Source of the DNA: Elgaria multicarinata webbii
Lineage: Eukaryota; Chordata; Lepidosauria; Squamata; Anguidae
Direction of reading: 5' to 3'
DNA: 64,000 bases
Assembly: GCF_023053635.1 (NCBI RefSeq)
Contig: NC_086183.1
Coordinates: forward strand, 35,383,501 to 35,447,500
Under the pieces are notes generated by a model that searched no databases, had not been told where the DNA came from, and saw only the letters and a list, made by a program, of their open reading frames with translations. Position 1 is the stretch's first letter. Every line of letters starts with the position of its first letter. Positions 20,701-31,600 of the stretch are shown here, one piece after another. The position numbers were made by a program, and so were the translations under genes.

Positions 20701-20958
20701 CTGTCGGAGTTCCTGGTGCTGCTGCGGGTCCGCGCCTGGCCAGAGCTTGCCAGGCCCGGGAGCCCCTTCCCCTGGCGCGGCGGGACAGAGAGGGCGGCCC
20801 CTTGCCCACCCAAGCCCCCAAGTCCGCGCTCGCCCGGGACGCTTGGCTCTCCTCCCGCGCGCGCCACGCTCACCCGCCTCGATGGCTTGCGCCAGGGTGG
20901 CCAGGCCGGTCATGCCGGTGCCGCCGAAGATGGCGATTTTTTTGCAGACTGCAGCCAT
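14583..20958 (-). CDS. BLVRB: Biliverdin reductase B / NADPH-dependent flavin reductase, 210 aa, complete
   Basis: CDS is complement(join(14583..14746,15804..15935,16467..16556,16657..16818,20874..20958)); all introns are GT-AG and all phases join. This cytosolic enzyme uses NADPH to reduce flavins, biliverdin IX-beta and other acceptors. The Rossmann nucleotide-binding motif is [12 protein letters not shown] at residues 11-22, followed by VTVLVRD, VVVGDV and [11 protein letters not shown]. The catalytic Ser and His of the human enzyme (Ser111, His153) correspond to Ser112 (in CLSAF) and His154 (in MPPHI). Length is close to the human 206 aa. Compared with human there is one extra Ala after MPPHI at the exon 4/5 junction. 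Position between SERTAD3 and SPTBN4 matches human chromosome 19. The start ATG lies directly before the Rossmann strand, as in the human protein. Confidence 0.97.
14747..15803 (-). other. BLVRB intron 4
   Basis: No repeat or other exon was recognised. Confidence 0.7.
15804..15935 (-). CDS. BLVRB: BLVRB exon 4
   Basis: 132 bases encoding [20 protein letters not shown] through YVMPPHIA, with the active-site His154. Acceptor CGTAG, donor GTGTGG. Confidence 0.96.
16067..16083. repeat. (GT)n microsatellite in BLVRB intron 3
   Basis: Short GT run, the only feature seen in intron 3 (15936-16466). Confidence 0.85.
16467..16556 (-). CDS. BLVRB: BLVRB exon 3
   Basis: 90 bases encoding [20 protein letters not shown] through VVVCLS, ending at the active-site Ser112. 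Acceptor TGCCAG, donor GTCAGC. Confidence 0.96.
16657..16818 (-). CDS. BLVRB: BLVRB exon 2
   Basis: 162 bases encoding [10 protein letters not shown] through VILGTRNDL, the second and third strands of the Rossmann fold. Acceptor TTCCAG, donor GTATGT. Confidence 0.96.
17310..17640 (-). mobile_element. LINE 3'-end or SINE-type repeat, inverted
   Basis: Begins with (TTTA)n, then ACCACCCAATAGCCGGAGCT and CTGGGCGGTT, the reverse complement of the tail repeat at 2705 and 63800. It continues through an A-rich body to CTTAGGGAGCTCATTCCACA plus GCCGGGG, a phrase typical of L2-type 3' regions. Family assignment is tentative. Confidence 0.55.
17668..18740 (-). mobile_element. CR1 LINE (older copy), interrupted by a younger CR1
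   Basis: Reverse complement of a CR1 3' half: the 3' end (CATAAGAACATCAGAAGAGC, GGATCTGACCAAGGGTCCAT) at 17668-17842 and the polymerase C-terminal region at 18031-18740. The minus strand reads [60 protein letters not shown] and [20 protein letters not shown]. Positions 17843-18030 are a separate insertion. Confidence 0.85.
17843..18030 (+). mobile_element. Younger CR1 3' end nested in the older CR1
   Basis: Opposite orientation to its host element: CGACAATGGAATCCGTTACC through TTGGACTCGATGGCCTTGTA to the ATTCTATGATTCTATGA end. Strongly 5'-truncated. Confidence 0.9.
18782..18862. mobile_element. hAT-type miniature element remnant
   Basis: Short inverted arms GTTCCCCAAGCTGGCACCCT and CTGCAGGGCACCAGATTGGA plus GAAGGCTG with a reduced core. 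Confidence 0.5.
20874..20958 (-). CDS. BLVRB: BLVRB exon 1
   Basis: ATG at 20958-20956 followed by [17 protein letters not shown] and [10 protein letters not shown]. Donor GTGAGC begins at 20873. Confidence 0.96.
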
Positions 20959-21949
20959 GCCGGCCTCCCGCACTCCGTGCTGCCGCCGCCGCCGCCTCCA
21001 GCCAAGCCGAGCGCCGGAGCGAGCCTTTCCGCCCGGAGCTCCGCCCGGGGAGGCAGGGCCGGCGGAGGCTGGGGGCGGCGCGCCAAGGCTCCGCCGGCGG
21101 ACCGGGCGCGCCCCCTGCTGGCCGAGAGGCGCGCCTGCTGGGTTTTCTGCGAGCGCCGGCAGCCCTGCCCTCTCCCGGGCTCGGGGCGGCAGGTGGCCGC
21201 CGGCCGCCGGGCCTCTGTGAATTGGGTCCCACCGCCAAGCCAGGGAAGCCTGCCCTGGGGCGGGGGCGGGGGCGGGGGCGGCGGCTTTGCGGCGTAGCGC
21301 GCCTCTCGCGTGCGCGAAGCGCGTCCGAGCGGGGTCCTCGGCCAGATGCTCCAGGAGCCGGGACGTAGCGGCGCGGGGACGCGTTGCTCCCGGGGGGACC
21401 AGACCCCTCCGGCTCTGGGTCAAGGCGAGGGGAGGCTTTCTTCCGCAAGCCTCCCCCGCCCGCCCGCCGGCCCGCCGCTTCGGCATCGCCCAAGTCATCC
21501 GTGGCTCGGTGGCCTCGCGCAGCGCCCAGCGCGCTTTCGCCCAGTCGTACAGCTCAGGGCGCTTTTCCCGCCACAGGGCTTGGGCGAGAGGGCGGCCTTT
21601 ACGGGTTTCGCTGCGGATGAAGCCGCCCGACGAAGAGTTCTGTGCGCCTCAGGGGCCGCCCTGTTACCAGGCTCGGGACGGGAAAGCCAGGCCCCGCCCC
21701 CTTACTCTCCGGGAGGGACACGGCCGTCCATCCGGAGGTGAGGCGGTGGGCAGGGGTCCTTCGCTCACGGGCCCTCCTCCGCCTCCCCGCTACAATTCCC
21801 CGCCACCACGCGCGCTCTTGCCTTCTCCGGAGGGCGCCTAGGCTCGTGGAGCGAGGCCCTGTGGGAATGCACGGGGGTCCCGCCGAAGCCACGGGGCCCA
21901 GGCCGGGGGAGGGAAGGCTGCCCGCGGTCCGGGAAGCAGGAAGGGCAGG

Positions 21950-22425
21950 CCCAAGGTGACCGCCCGGCTGCAGCCTGATCCAGGGCGAGAACACCCTGCC
22001 CCCTCCCTCCCTCCCTCCACGCACGGCATCGTCCTGCGTGCCTCCCTCCACGCACGGCAGCGTCCTCCTCCGGCCGCTGCGAAGGGCGCGCCGAGCATCC
22101 TTCGCCCCCCCTCCCACCCCGCGCCTTCCGCGCCTTCCTGGAAAGCGGTCCTGCAGCGGGTGGGAGGCGGGCAGGGCCCCTCGCCATTGCTTGCCTGGGC
22201 TGGGAGGGAAGGAGCGGCGCGCCTGGATTGGCTGCCAGGCCCGGACGGGAGTGATGCTGAGGAGGAGGAGGAGGAGGAGGATGCTGATGCTGGTAGAGCT
22301 GGGCTGCGCCGGGCACGGCTGGGCGGTTCTCCCCTCCTGCATCCGTTGATAGGAGCCGCTGCCAGCCTCTCTGCGCCCTCCCCCCACCACTCAGGGCAGG
22401 CGGCTCCCCTTGGCGCTGGGGCCAG
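21950..22425 (+). other. SPTBN4: Proposed SPTBN4 5' untranslated exon
   Basis: A strong donor, GGCCAG followed by GTAAGC, at 22426 lies at the right end of the CpG island and upstream of the first coding exon. The left limit is arbitrary; the transcription start cannot be read from the sequence. The open frames across it are not supported as coding. Confidence 0.5.
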
Positions 22426-22776
22426 GTAAGCCACCCCTGCTGTACACCGCAGGCGGCCGGGAGGAGGGGGCGCCGGGCTGGCTTTGCGTGTGGTGGTGGG
22501 CGCTGGGGGGGGGGGAGAGGGAGGCAGCAGGGGCGGAGGGGGATGGATCAAGGAAGGCCTCTCCATTGGATGGCTCAGGCCTGTCTGAAGGTGCCACTTG
22601 CCCCCAAGAGGAGGGAGAGCCAGAGGGCTAGGCGAGGCCTGGCTGTGGGGCAGATCCAGCCCCCTAGAGAGCGGTGGCGGGGGGGGGGGGTCGCTTGAAT
22701 GAGAGACTGCTGTGCTGCTCTGCGTGGCTGTGGCTGGAGCTGGCCAGCCCTGTCCCCAGGGCCTGGGTGGCAGCTG

Positions 22777-22806
22777 CGGTGGTGGTGGTGGTGGTGGTGG
22801 TGGTGT
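22777..22806. repeat. (GGT)n microsatellite
   Basis: About nine tandem GGT units. Confidence 0.95.
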
Positions 22807-23792
22807 GCATGCCCCTCCTGGTGGCCAACAAAGGTCAGGGAAGCCCTTTCCCTCTTGCCAGACAGTTCGGTTCCTCCAGACCTGCCTCTGTCCTTGCCCC
22901 ACCTGGCAGGATGGGTGCACAATCTGTGTGGCAGCGGCTGCAGCAGCAGCAACAGCAGCAGCACCACCACCGGCAGCCTCCCATCTGCCGCGACACCTCC
23001 GCCAGGCCAAGCGAGCCAGGCCCAGAGCTGCTGGTGGCGAGAGAGGCCTGGAACAGAGAAGGACTCTGCGGGGGCTGCGGGGGGGGGGGCAGCAGGGCTC
23101 CCTGGGCCTCCGTAGCTGAAGGTGGAGGACCAGAGCAGGAACCCTGCCCCACTCTCCACCCCCCTGCTGCCCCTCCCTCTTGCCCACAGTGCCCGCCCAG
23201 AGCTCCTCTCCCACGCTGTGCCCAACTGCCCTGCTCCTGCATGACACATCTGGGGCTGGAGGGCCCCTGTTCACTAGGAGTTCTGCTCAGGCCCCGCGGA
23301 CGTGAACAGGGGCCCAGCCCCATGTTCAGGTGGGCCCCCTTGGGTCCAATGAGGTTGTGCAGGAGAGCTTCCCAGTGGATGGCACCCCAGTTTTCTTCCT
23401 TAGGGCCAGATGTAACAACTTTGCTACTTCAGCATTTAAAATGCTGAGCTTTAAGATCTGAACCTGACGGTACTTGGAAGCTAGGTTTCTGGAACACTGG
23501 AAGATGTAGAGATCTGACAACGAACTGGATGAGTCGGCAAAGCATTGCTATTGAGATTATTTACTTGCATTAATTACTGGATTAGAGGAGATGATAATTG
23601 CAGGGGGGTGCTCAGGCTTCCTGCCTAATAGACAGGTGAGTCCTTCACCCCCCCAGGCCCCGGTTCCCCCCCCCCTTGCTGTTACAGTGCAGCAGCAAAG
23701 CAGCTGAGCGGCTCCCCGATCACCTCTTCTCCCAGGGCAAGCCATCCTTCTCTCTGCTTCAGGCTGCTGTAAGGATTACTGAGGGAGAGGAT

Positions 23793-23950
23793 GGGAATGC
23801 TTGAGGAAGGGGCCACGGCTCAGGGGCAGAAGGGCCCTGGTTCAATCCCCAGGGCTGGAAAACCTCCCACTCAAAGCTTGAAGAATCACTGCCAGAGCGT
23901 CTCGACAACGCTGGGCTAGACGGACCCAGGCAGCTTCCCAGGCTCTTCAA
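23793..23950 (+). mobile_element. tRNA-like SINE remnant
   Basis: GGGGCCACGGCTCAGGGGCA (A-box-like) and GGTTCAATCCCCAGGGCTGG (B-box-like) are followed by CTGGGCTAGACGGACCCAGG and GCAGCTTCCCAGG, the layout of a tRNA-derived squamate SINE with an internal deletion. Related pieces lie at 39085 and 53960. Confidence 0.6.
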
Positions 23951-25449
23951 GCCCATCGGACATTTGAAATGCAGCATATAAAGGCCGGGTGTTTTCTTTT
24001 CTTTTTATAATTTGGGATGGTTAGGACTAGGGCCTGTCACTTTGCACATGCTCAGAGGCCTGAAGTGGGACTTGGTGGAAGGGAGAAAGAAGGCATGTGT
24101 TTCCCTCAGAACTGCTCAGAATCTATCAAGGCTGAGAACTTGCGTGGCAGCATGGTGCCGGGCGTGGACTGGAGGCACACCTGGACCTGCATCCATACTG
24201 GCTGTGCACAAAGAGCCCTTCTCAGCCTCAGTTCTCCACCTGCAAAGTGGAGACGTGACAGCAGCGCTGCGTTGGGTGGAGGGCCGATAACGGCACTGCT
24301 TTTGTGGCATGTCAGTGGGCAGGCAACTTTGGGGAACCGGATGCTAGACTCGATCGTCCTTTGGTCTGGTCCAGCATGATCTCCATTTCAGATCTTGGGG
24401 AGTGTGCCGGCCAGCGGGAGGCACAGGCTGCTGCAGTGAGACAGCAGACACTGGGAAAGGGTGAACGTACCCAGAGGTGCACCACAGCCCACCTAGGGCC
24501 TCAGCGGCAGGGATGGGGGAGGCAGGCTGCTCCCTTCCTCCCCACCCCGATGGCTAAGCAGTTCCCTTCCTAGGCTTGTTCTTGCTGTGAAGGGGCCAAG
24601 ATGTGGGGAAGCGCCATCGGTGTGCCCAATACTGTACACGTGCAAAGGAGGCTCCAATCTAGCAGGAACCACAGAGGATGGGGTCGGAAGTGGCCGGCAG
24701 GGGTCAAGTGGGGAAGGCTGCAGCGTCCTTTGGGGCCCCCACATGCCTGGGGTGCTCCCACAGGGCAAAGAGAGGAGCCCCACGGCTGACCTTCCATCAG
24801 AGCAGCGTGGGGTGCGGAGTGGACTCTTGGTGTGTATGTTGTTGCATTTTGTCCATGGTCAGAGCTGATGGGGCTGCAGTTGTGGCCACGCTGGGGGCGC
24901 GTTGCTCACAAGAGAGGAAGCTGCCCGGAAGCCGTGCATCCTCATCCACGATTTGGAGAGGCTGTCGTGATTCCGTGCCAAAGGAACTCAAAGATGTGCT
25001 CAGAGGCGTGCTGTTCTTTAACGTTACTTCACAGAGGAGCTAGCTAGCCAAGGAGCTAAGAGTGGGGTCCGTGAAACAGGAGGTGGCCTGGGGCAAGCCT
25101 GAACCCTCACCCGCTTCCTGCAATGTGGGGATAATGGTACTGGCCTACTCTAAAGGGTTGTTGTAAAGGTGGCTGAGGCACTCTGACGATGTGAGATACT
25201 TAGGGGCGAAGACGGGGCATCATCGCGGATGGTGGCTCAGGACTCTGCCTTGCAGGCTGTAACGTGTAAACTCGTCCTGACCTGGGACTTCCCTTCAAAG
25301 AGCAGCCGTTGCATTTGTCCATTTATTTTCTGCTCTCTGATGTCTAAAGCCCAACAGGCAGGCTCAATAGCCCTCTGCAGCATCAGGAGCTCATGAAGAC
25401 CCTCCGTGCAGATCTGTGAAGGAATCCATTGCTCTGTGGCAGCAGCAAG

Positions 25450-25491
25450 ATGGCCAACGTCACGCCAGCTAAGCTGGATAACATGGAAGCC

Positions 25492-25526
<35 letters not shown>

Positions 25527-25633
25527 CAACAACGCCCCGCGGTGGGAGAACACAGACCACCACCACCGGCCCTGGGATGAGACCACCGCCAGTGCCAAGC
25601 TCTTTGAATGCTCGCGGATCAAGGCCTTAGCCG
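25450..25633 (+). CDS. SPTBN4: SPTBN4 coding exon 1 (N-terminus with polyQ)
   Basis: ATG at 25450; residues 1-61. Eleven Gln (one CAA, ten CAG; 25492-25524) and three Asn follow MEA. The exon ends with the conserved [11 protein letters not shown]. Donor GTACGT. A second in-frame ATG is at 25483. Confidence 0.93.
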
Positions 25634-28600
25634 GTACGTTGGAGGCTCAGGCGTGCACACCTCTGCACCTCTGCAGTTCTTGCCTGGGCTGGGCGGGCTG
25701 AATGGCAGGCTGTCGGTACAACAGGGATCATAGAATCACAGAACGGCAGAGTTGGAAGGGGCCTACAAGGCCATCGAGTCCAACCCCCTGCTCAAGGCAG
25801 GAATCCACCCTAAAGCATCCCTGGCAGAGGGCTGTCCAGCTGCCTCTTGAAGGCCTCTAGTGTGGGAGAGCCCACCACCTCCCCAAGTAACTGATTCCAT
25901 TGTCGCACAGTCAGGAAGGGCTCCTGGGGAGGCAGGATGGTGGAACAGGCCCAGCATATGCCGCCAGTGCTCCCTGCCTAGGGCAGGACCGTGAAAATTC
26001 CCACTCAGCACATTTGCCACAGAAGCTGCTGGTGAGAGGTGCAAGTGGGCCCAATGCCAGCGGCCTGGCGAAGGGCCAAGGCCTCCCCAATCCCACCGTC
26101 TGCACACGGCTTGTGGGGTTTATTTCAAATCTCCAGGCCTGTCATTCCAGCTGTGAACCCAGGAGGAAGCTGGGCTCACCTTACAGCCAGGGCTGCACCA
26201 GGAGACCTTGCCTGCCTGCCTGCCTGCCTCTACCTATTGGCACAGCAAGGTGGCAGTCTCCAGCTGAGGCTCGAACGGCCATCCCTTGATGTGTTTTTTT
26301 TTTTTAAATTGCAGCCCAGCACAGAGACGAGAAGGGACCTGCCAGGTGAGGTGGCTGCAACTGCCATTCATGACCCACAGTGCCTCTGCCCCCTTGAACA
26401 TTGGGGCCCAGAGGCATTCTGGGGGAATGGACATGGCGGTGGTCCTGGCTGCAGCCACCTCATCCAGCACTTTCCCTCTCAGTGCTGGGTGTGATGCAGT
26501 CCCAGGTGTCCCAGGTGCTCCTGCTCTTTTCAGCACCCCCACCCACCCCCACCCAACTCCTCCCCTTGGTAAGCTCACTTTGGGGTCCCCAGAGGGCATC
26601 TTTCCCAAGGCCCCTTCAGACCTGGCACCAGCCCTGAGGCTGGGCCATCCTGGGTCCCCATGAGGCCCAGTAGAAGGAACTGGAGGCATTATTTCTCAGG
26701 TTGACATGGTTCACACAATCATTTTCAGCCACAGTGGCTTAAATAAAGCACTGTGATTTGTGGCATGCACTGTGCAACAGTGGGCACCCGTTCCATACCC
26801 CAACCTGTAGGTTGTCGTGTTGTCAGAACCTGTCGGAGTGGGTTGTTGGTGTGTTTGACAAACCTCCCACAATCCTAAACTGCCCGTGGGCTCCGGCTGG
26901 TTCATCCGTGGCAACAACCCTCCCTCGCCAGGTTTGGGCGACACAACCTGCAAGTGGGGACTGGGTTATGAAGGAGCGCCCTGCACGTGCCACGAACTGC
27001 GGCGGCTTGTGGAAGCTACCGTGGCTGAAAACAACCATGCAAACTCGCCCATTGTGTGGGGAGGGGTGGAGAGATTGGGGGCTTCCCCTAACAAGCCGAA
27101 ACCCTACTAGATGAGCGAGATGCCGTGCAAAAGAAGACCTTCACCAAATGGGTCAACTCCCACCTGTGTCACGTCTCCTGCCGGATCAGCGACCTCTACA
27201 CAGACCTGCGTGATGGATACATGCTGACGAAGCTGCTGGAGGAGCTCTCTGGGGAGCAGCTGGTGAGGGGGCCTCTCAGCTGCTGGGGGAGAGGAGTGGG
27301 GGGGGCCTTGACCTCGAAAGAAGAAAGGGCGGCACCCCCCATCAGCCCTCCGCGTGGATTCCTGCAGTGCCAATGGAAGTGCTCTCTCCACGGGCCACGT
27401 TTCCGGTCTCAGCCTGCCTGGCATGCGCAGGAGGGGTGTGGCTGAGCGCTGTGATGTGGCCGGGTGGTGGGCGGGTGGGCGGGTGGGCAGAGGATCCTGG
27501 GGCGGGTGCTTTGGGGGCAGAGAGCCTGCACTGCTTTGGCCCGGGGCTGCCCTCCAAGCCCTCTTCCCTTGCCTCCCTGGAAGCCCAAACCAACCCGTGG
27601 CCGGATGCGGATCCACTCCCTGGAGAACGTGGACAAGGCCCTGCAGTTCCTGAAGGAGCAGCGGGTCCACCTGGAGAACGTGGGCTCCCACGACATCGTC
27701 GACGGCAACCACCGCCTGACACTGGGCCTCATCTGGACGATCATCCTGAGATTCCAGGTGGGGCCGAGAGGGAGCAGGCGGCTCCCTCCCGGGCGGGCCC
27801 ACCAGCAATGGGAGACGGGGCCGGCTGTGCTGGTGCTGGGGATCCCTCCCCGCTGCCGAGATGGGGGGTGGGGGGAAATGAGCTCGTGAGCCGCGGCTCA
27901 GCACCCGTGGCCACGGCAGGAGGCTGGGTATGGCAAAGCAGCACCCAGGCTTAGGCTCTGGGGCCTCCTTGCCCCAGGACCCTCGGCCACACCAGGCCTG
28001 CCCTTGAGAGCCAGGGGCACCCAGGGCTGCTCCCCTTCCTCTCTCTGGCATGGAGGCTTTGGGCTGCATCTCTCTGTCGGGTGGGCAGAGGGGGGCACAG
28101 AACCTTCCCGGGCGGAGGGGAGGCTGGCGGAGGGAGCCAGCCAGTCCCAAAGGGCTGTGATACTCGTGATCCTCCGCCCGGACTGAGCCTTCTCCCTCCA
28201 GGGCAGAGCTAAGGCGGCATTTGAGGGAAGGCAGCTCTGGAAGGGAAGGCTGGGAGGGAGGAGGCATGGTTAGGGTGACCCTAGGGAAAGGAGGACCGGG
28301 CTCCTTTATCTTTAACAGTTGTATAGACAAGGGAATTTCAGCTGGTGCCGTTTGCATGCACGCAGCACCCGGTGAAATTCCCTCAAGCTGCAGGAGCCCT
28401 GCCCTCCTTTCTATAGGGTCAGCCTAGGTGTGGCAGGCCGGCCCCTTTGCCCCTCACTCTCCTGACGGCTTCCTCTCAGATCCAGGTCATTAAGATTGAA
28501 ACGGAGGACAACCGAGAGACCCGCTCAGCCAAGGACGCCCTGCTGCTCTGGTGCCAGATGAAGACGGCCGGGTGAGCAGGGGGCCGAGGGGGCGGGGCGG

Positions 28601-31600
28601 AGAGCAAGCGCCACCCCGGGGCCGGGCTTTGTTCAACGCGCAGCTGCCAGCCCCTCACGGCCAGGGCCACGCAGCTCTTTTGTTTACGTTCTTTTAAAAT
28701 AAACAAATAAATAAATAAATAAATCATGTCCCACCTTATAATTTAAAAACATTCCTGTTGTGTCCCGTAAGAGAGGCAAAATACAAACCCCTTTATTTCA
28801 AAGTATAAATGACACAGCAGAAACAGCAGCCGTGCCTAGGACCGACCTGTCTCCGTCGCTGCTGCTGCTGCTGCTGCCGCCGCTTTGCTTTTCTAAGCTG
28901 CTTCCCTTCAGCTGGGCCTGATCCGGGCGCTCTTAAAGGCACAGTGCCTTCAAAACCACCCCATTCCTCCTCCTCTTCAGAAGCCTTCATCATCCCTCTA
29001 CACAGCAGTGCATAACTTAACCCTTAGTCCAAGCAGGTGGTCGTCTGACACAACAATCCACAACAACAATATCGTGTGTGCATTTAAAAGACAAGTTCAT
29101 AAAACATTAGAAGTATAGGAACGGAAGGAGTGCTACGTTAATAAACCCAACTTCAAACAGCACTAGCAACTTTACTGGCCGTGAAAAGCCTGGGCAAAGG
29201 AGCTTTGCTCTCTCGCACCATTCGTTCGAAGAGCTCAGCACAGCTCCCGCAGTTCTCCTGTCCCCACTTGTATGTTCACAACAACCTTGTGAGGCAGGCT
29301 AGGCTGAGAGATCATGCTTGGTGGAGCAAGGTCACCCAGCGAGCTTCATAGCTGAAGGGGATTTAAATAAGCTCAATTTGGCCACCCCTTTTATCTATCA
29401 GACTTGGCCCGTGCCAGCGAGCTGAGAGGGTAGAGCATTCTAAAGTCAGGGTGCCGGCACCAAGAAGGCCCTTTCTGCGGTTGCCACCCACCTCGCCTCA
29501 GTCGGTGGGGACATCTTGAGAAGTTATTTCAACCTTGGGGTGTGTGTCAGGGGTTGTAGAACTGTCTGCTCCACATTTGCTGACCCCCCTTTCCTTCTTA
29601 GGTACCCCGAGGTCAATATCCAGAACTTCACCACCAGCTGGCGAGATGGGCTGGCCTTTAATGCTCTCATCCACCGACACAGGTGAGGTGGGCTGTGGGC
29701 GCTGCCCTGTGGCATTCGTGGGGTGATCCGCTGCGGGGCCAAAGGAAACTGGGCTGGTGCTTCTATCTCAGCGGGGGCTCCGTGCGCCAGCCAGCAGTTT
29801 GGGGGCGGGAATGCAGTTTATCTCACCAGTTGACCACCTCCCAGCGGCCACGCTCCACCATAAGGGGTGTGTGTGTCTTGGAGTCCCAGCAGACCCGCAG
29901 GTTTGTCATGGTGCACAAAGATGCACACCAGGACGTTTGTTTCTTTACTGCGACGCCCCGCCTCCTCTGTCCAAAATGCAAAATAGAGATGTCACGTGAG
30001 GGGGGGGATGCTGCCCTCCCTCTCACAAGGCCTTTTGTTCCACCTCCAGACCAGACATAATTGATTTCAAGAAGTTGACCAAATCCAACGCTGCTTACAA
30101 CCTCCAGCAGGCCTTCAACACAGCTGAACAGCAGCTGGGACTGGCCAAACTGCTTGACCCTGAAGGTAAGGGCCCCGATGGACCCATGGACTGAGGAGGA
30201 GGAGGATCAGGAAGGCCTGCCCGCCCGCCCGCCTGCCTGCCTGCCTGCCTGCAGTAGCTTCATAGAATCATAGAATAGCAGAGTTGGAAGGGGCCTACAA
30301 GGCCATCGAGTCCAACCCCCTGCTCAATGCAGGAATCCACCCTAAAGCATCCCTGACAGATGGTTGTCCAGCTGCCTCTTGAAGGCCTCCAGGGTGGGAG
30401 AGCCCACCACCTCCCTAGGTAACTGGTTCCATTGTCGTACTGCTCTAACAGTCAGGAAGTTTTTCCTGATGTCCAGCCGGAATCTGGCTTCCTTTAACTT
30501 GAGCCTGTTATTCCATGTCCTGCACTCTGGGAGGATCGAGAAGAGCTTCACGGCAGACTGATGCCAGAGGCCTGACATGGTCTACAGCCTCTTCATATGT
30601 TCACAGAAGGTTGATCTCGTGGGGCCCAGAAACTGTCTCAGGACCTGGCCAGTGTGGGGCAGGCAGGCAGCCTTCTCCCCAGTAGGGTGTTTCTAGATGT
30701 TTTGTGCAGAATGACGAAGGGCTGCAGTGGAGAAGAAGTTGCAGTTGAGTGACCAGCCTGGGATGGAGGGATCCCTGTCCTGCCTAGGTGGGTGCAGAGG
30801 GTGCTGCGACGTTAGTCTGGGTGTTGCTACGAAGCAGTGGGCTGAGCTGGAAAGGGCAGCCGGGGCCCTGGCTCCTCGCCCTGAGCTCCGCACTCCTGTC
30901 CTCTCTCTCTTTGGGTTCTGCAGCCTGCCTGAGCCTTGCCGCCTAAGCCGCTTTTGATCGTATTACTATAATCAAATCTCCCTGATCTGCCATGATCTGA
31001 TTTCTCTTAATCTAATCATTCTAATCAGGCCTCCTTTTCGTATTGTTTGCCTGCGATTAATTCCTGCTCCCAGCGGTGCCTCTCTCTTGCACCTTCCCTC
31101 GTAACCCTTTCTTGCCTAAGGCCTCTTCATAATTAGGAAAGGCACCGGAAACAAGACTGTCAAGATCGCACTGCCCTTGTACAAATCCCAGGTGCCACCA
31201 CACACGGCACACGGCGCGCAGTTCTGGTCACACCACACTTAAACAACGACATCGTAGAACCGGGAAACATGCAGAAAAGGGCAACGGAAATGATCCAGGG
31301 GTCGGAGCGATTCTCCTACAAGGGGAGGTTACAGGAGCAGGGCCCGCATGGCTTAGCGGGGGCGGGGGGAGGCAAGCGAGGGGAAGACCTGACAGAGGAT
31401 GCATGTTATGGAGGAATGGGGTCCTATCCCATGAAGCCGATGGGTGGGAGACTCAGGACAGACCAAAGGAAGGGCTTCCTCGCACAGCGCAGAGGTAAAC
31501 GATGGCGCTCACTACTGCAACACGTAGCCACGGCCACCGATTTGGATGGCTTTAAAGGGGGCTGGACAAAAGGGGTGTGGGAGGGGGCTATTTTACGTCC

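Larger units (their letters stand above)
16819..20873 (-). other. BLVRB intron 1
   Basis: 4-kb intron with an L2/SINE-type repeat, nested CR1 copies and a hAT miniature element. From 18,880 to about 20,500 no feature was recognised; the last few hundred bases enter the CpG island. Confidence 0.75.
20500..22425. promoter_or_regulatory. Shared CpG island, divergent BLVRB and SPTBN4 promoters
   Basis: Continuous CpG-rich DNA from within BLVRB intron 1, across BLVRB exon 1 (start codon at 20958, reading left), to the proposed SPTBN4 first-exon donor at 22426 (reading right). The head-to-head spacing is at most about 1.5 kb. No TATA box was seen. Confidence 0.75.
22426..25449 (+). other. SPTBN4 intron 1 (and 5' UTR of the first coding exon)
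   Basis: Very G-rich at its left end, with a (GGT)n run and a SINE remnant. A trace of a CR1 3' end (GCTAGACTCGATCGTCCTTT) is near 24,345, and a MIR-like phrase (GGGGATAATGGTACTGG...) near 25,125. The acceptor for the coding exon may be at 25411 or 25441; I could not decide. Confidence 0.55.
25634..27110 (+). other. SPTBN4 intron after coding exon 1
   Basis: Contains an inverted CR1 3' end and, right before the next exon, a long inverted-repeat element. A (CTGC)n run is near 26210. Confidence 0.8.

Noticed and set aside
20404-21498. Minus-strand frame of 364 codons around BLVRB exon 1
   Set aside because: Only the 28 residues of BLVRB exon 1 inside it are real; the frame reads through the splice donor and the CpG-rich flanks.
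21838-23274. Open minus-strand frame of 478 codons across the SPTBN4 first-exon island
   Set aside because: The product is low-complexity Pro/Ala/Arg/Ser sequence with no domain, as expected from a CpG island with few stop codons. It overlaps the proposed promoter and first exon of SPTBN4.
30216-30254. (GCCC/GCCT)n run as a possible array
   Set aside because: A simple tetranucleotide microsatellite next to a CR1; no spacer structure.
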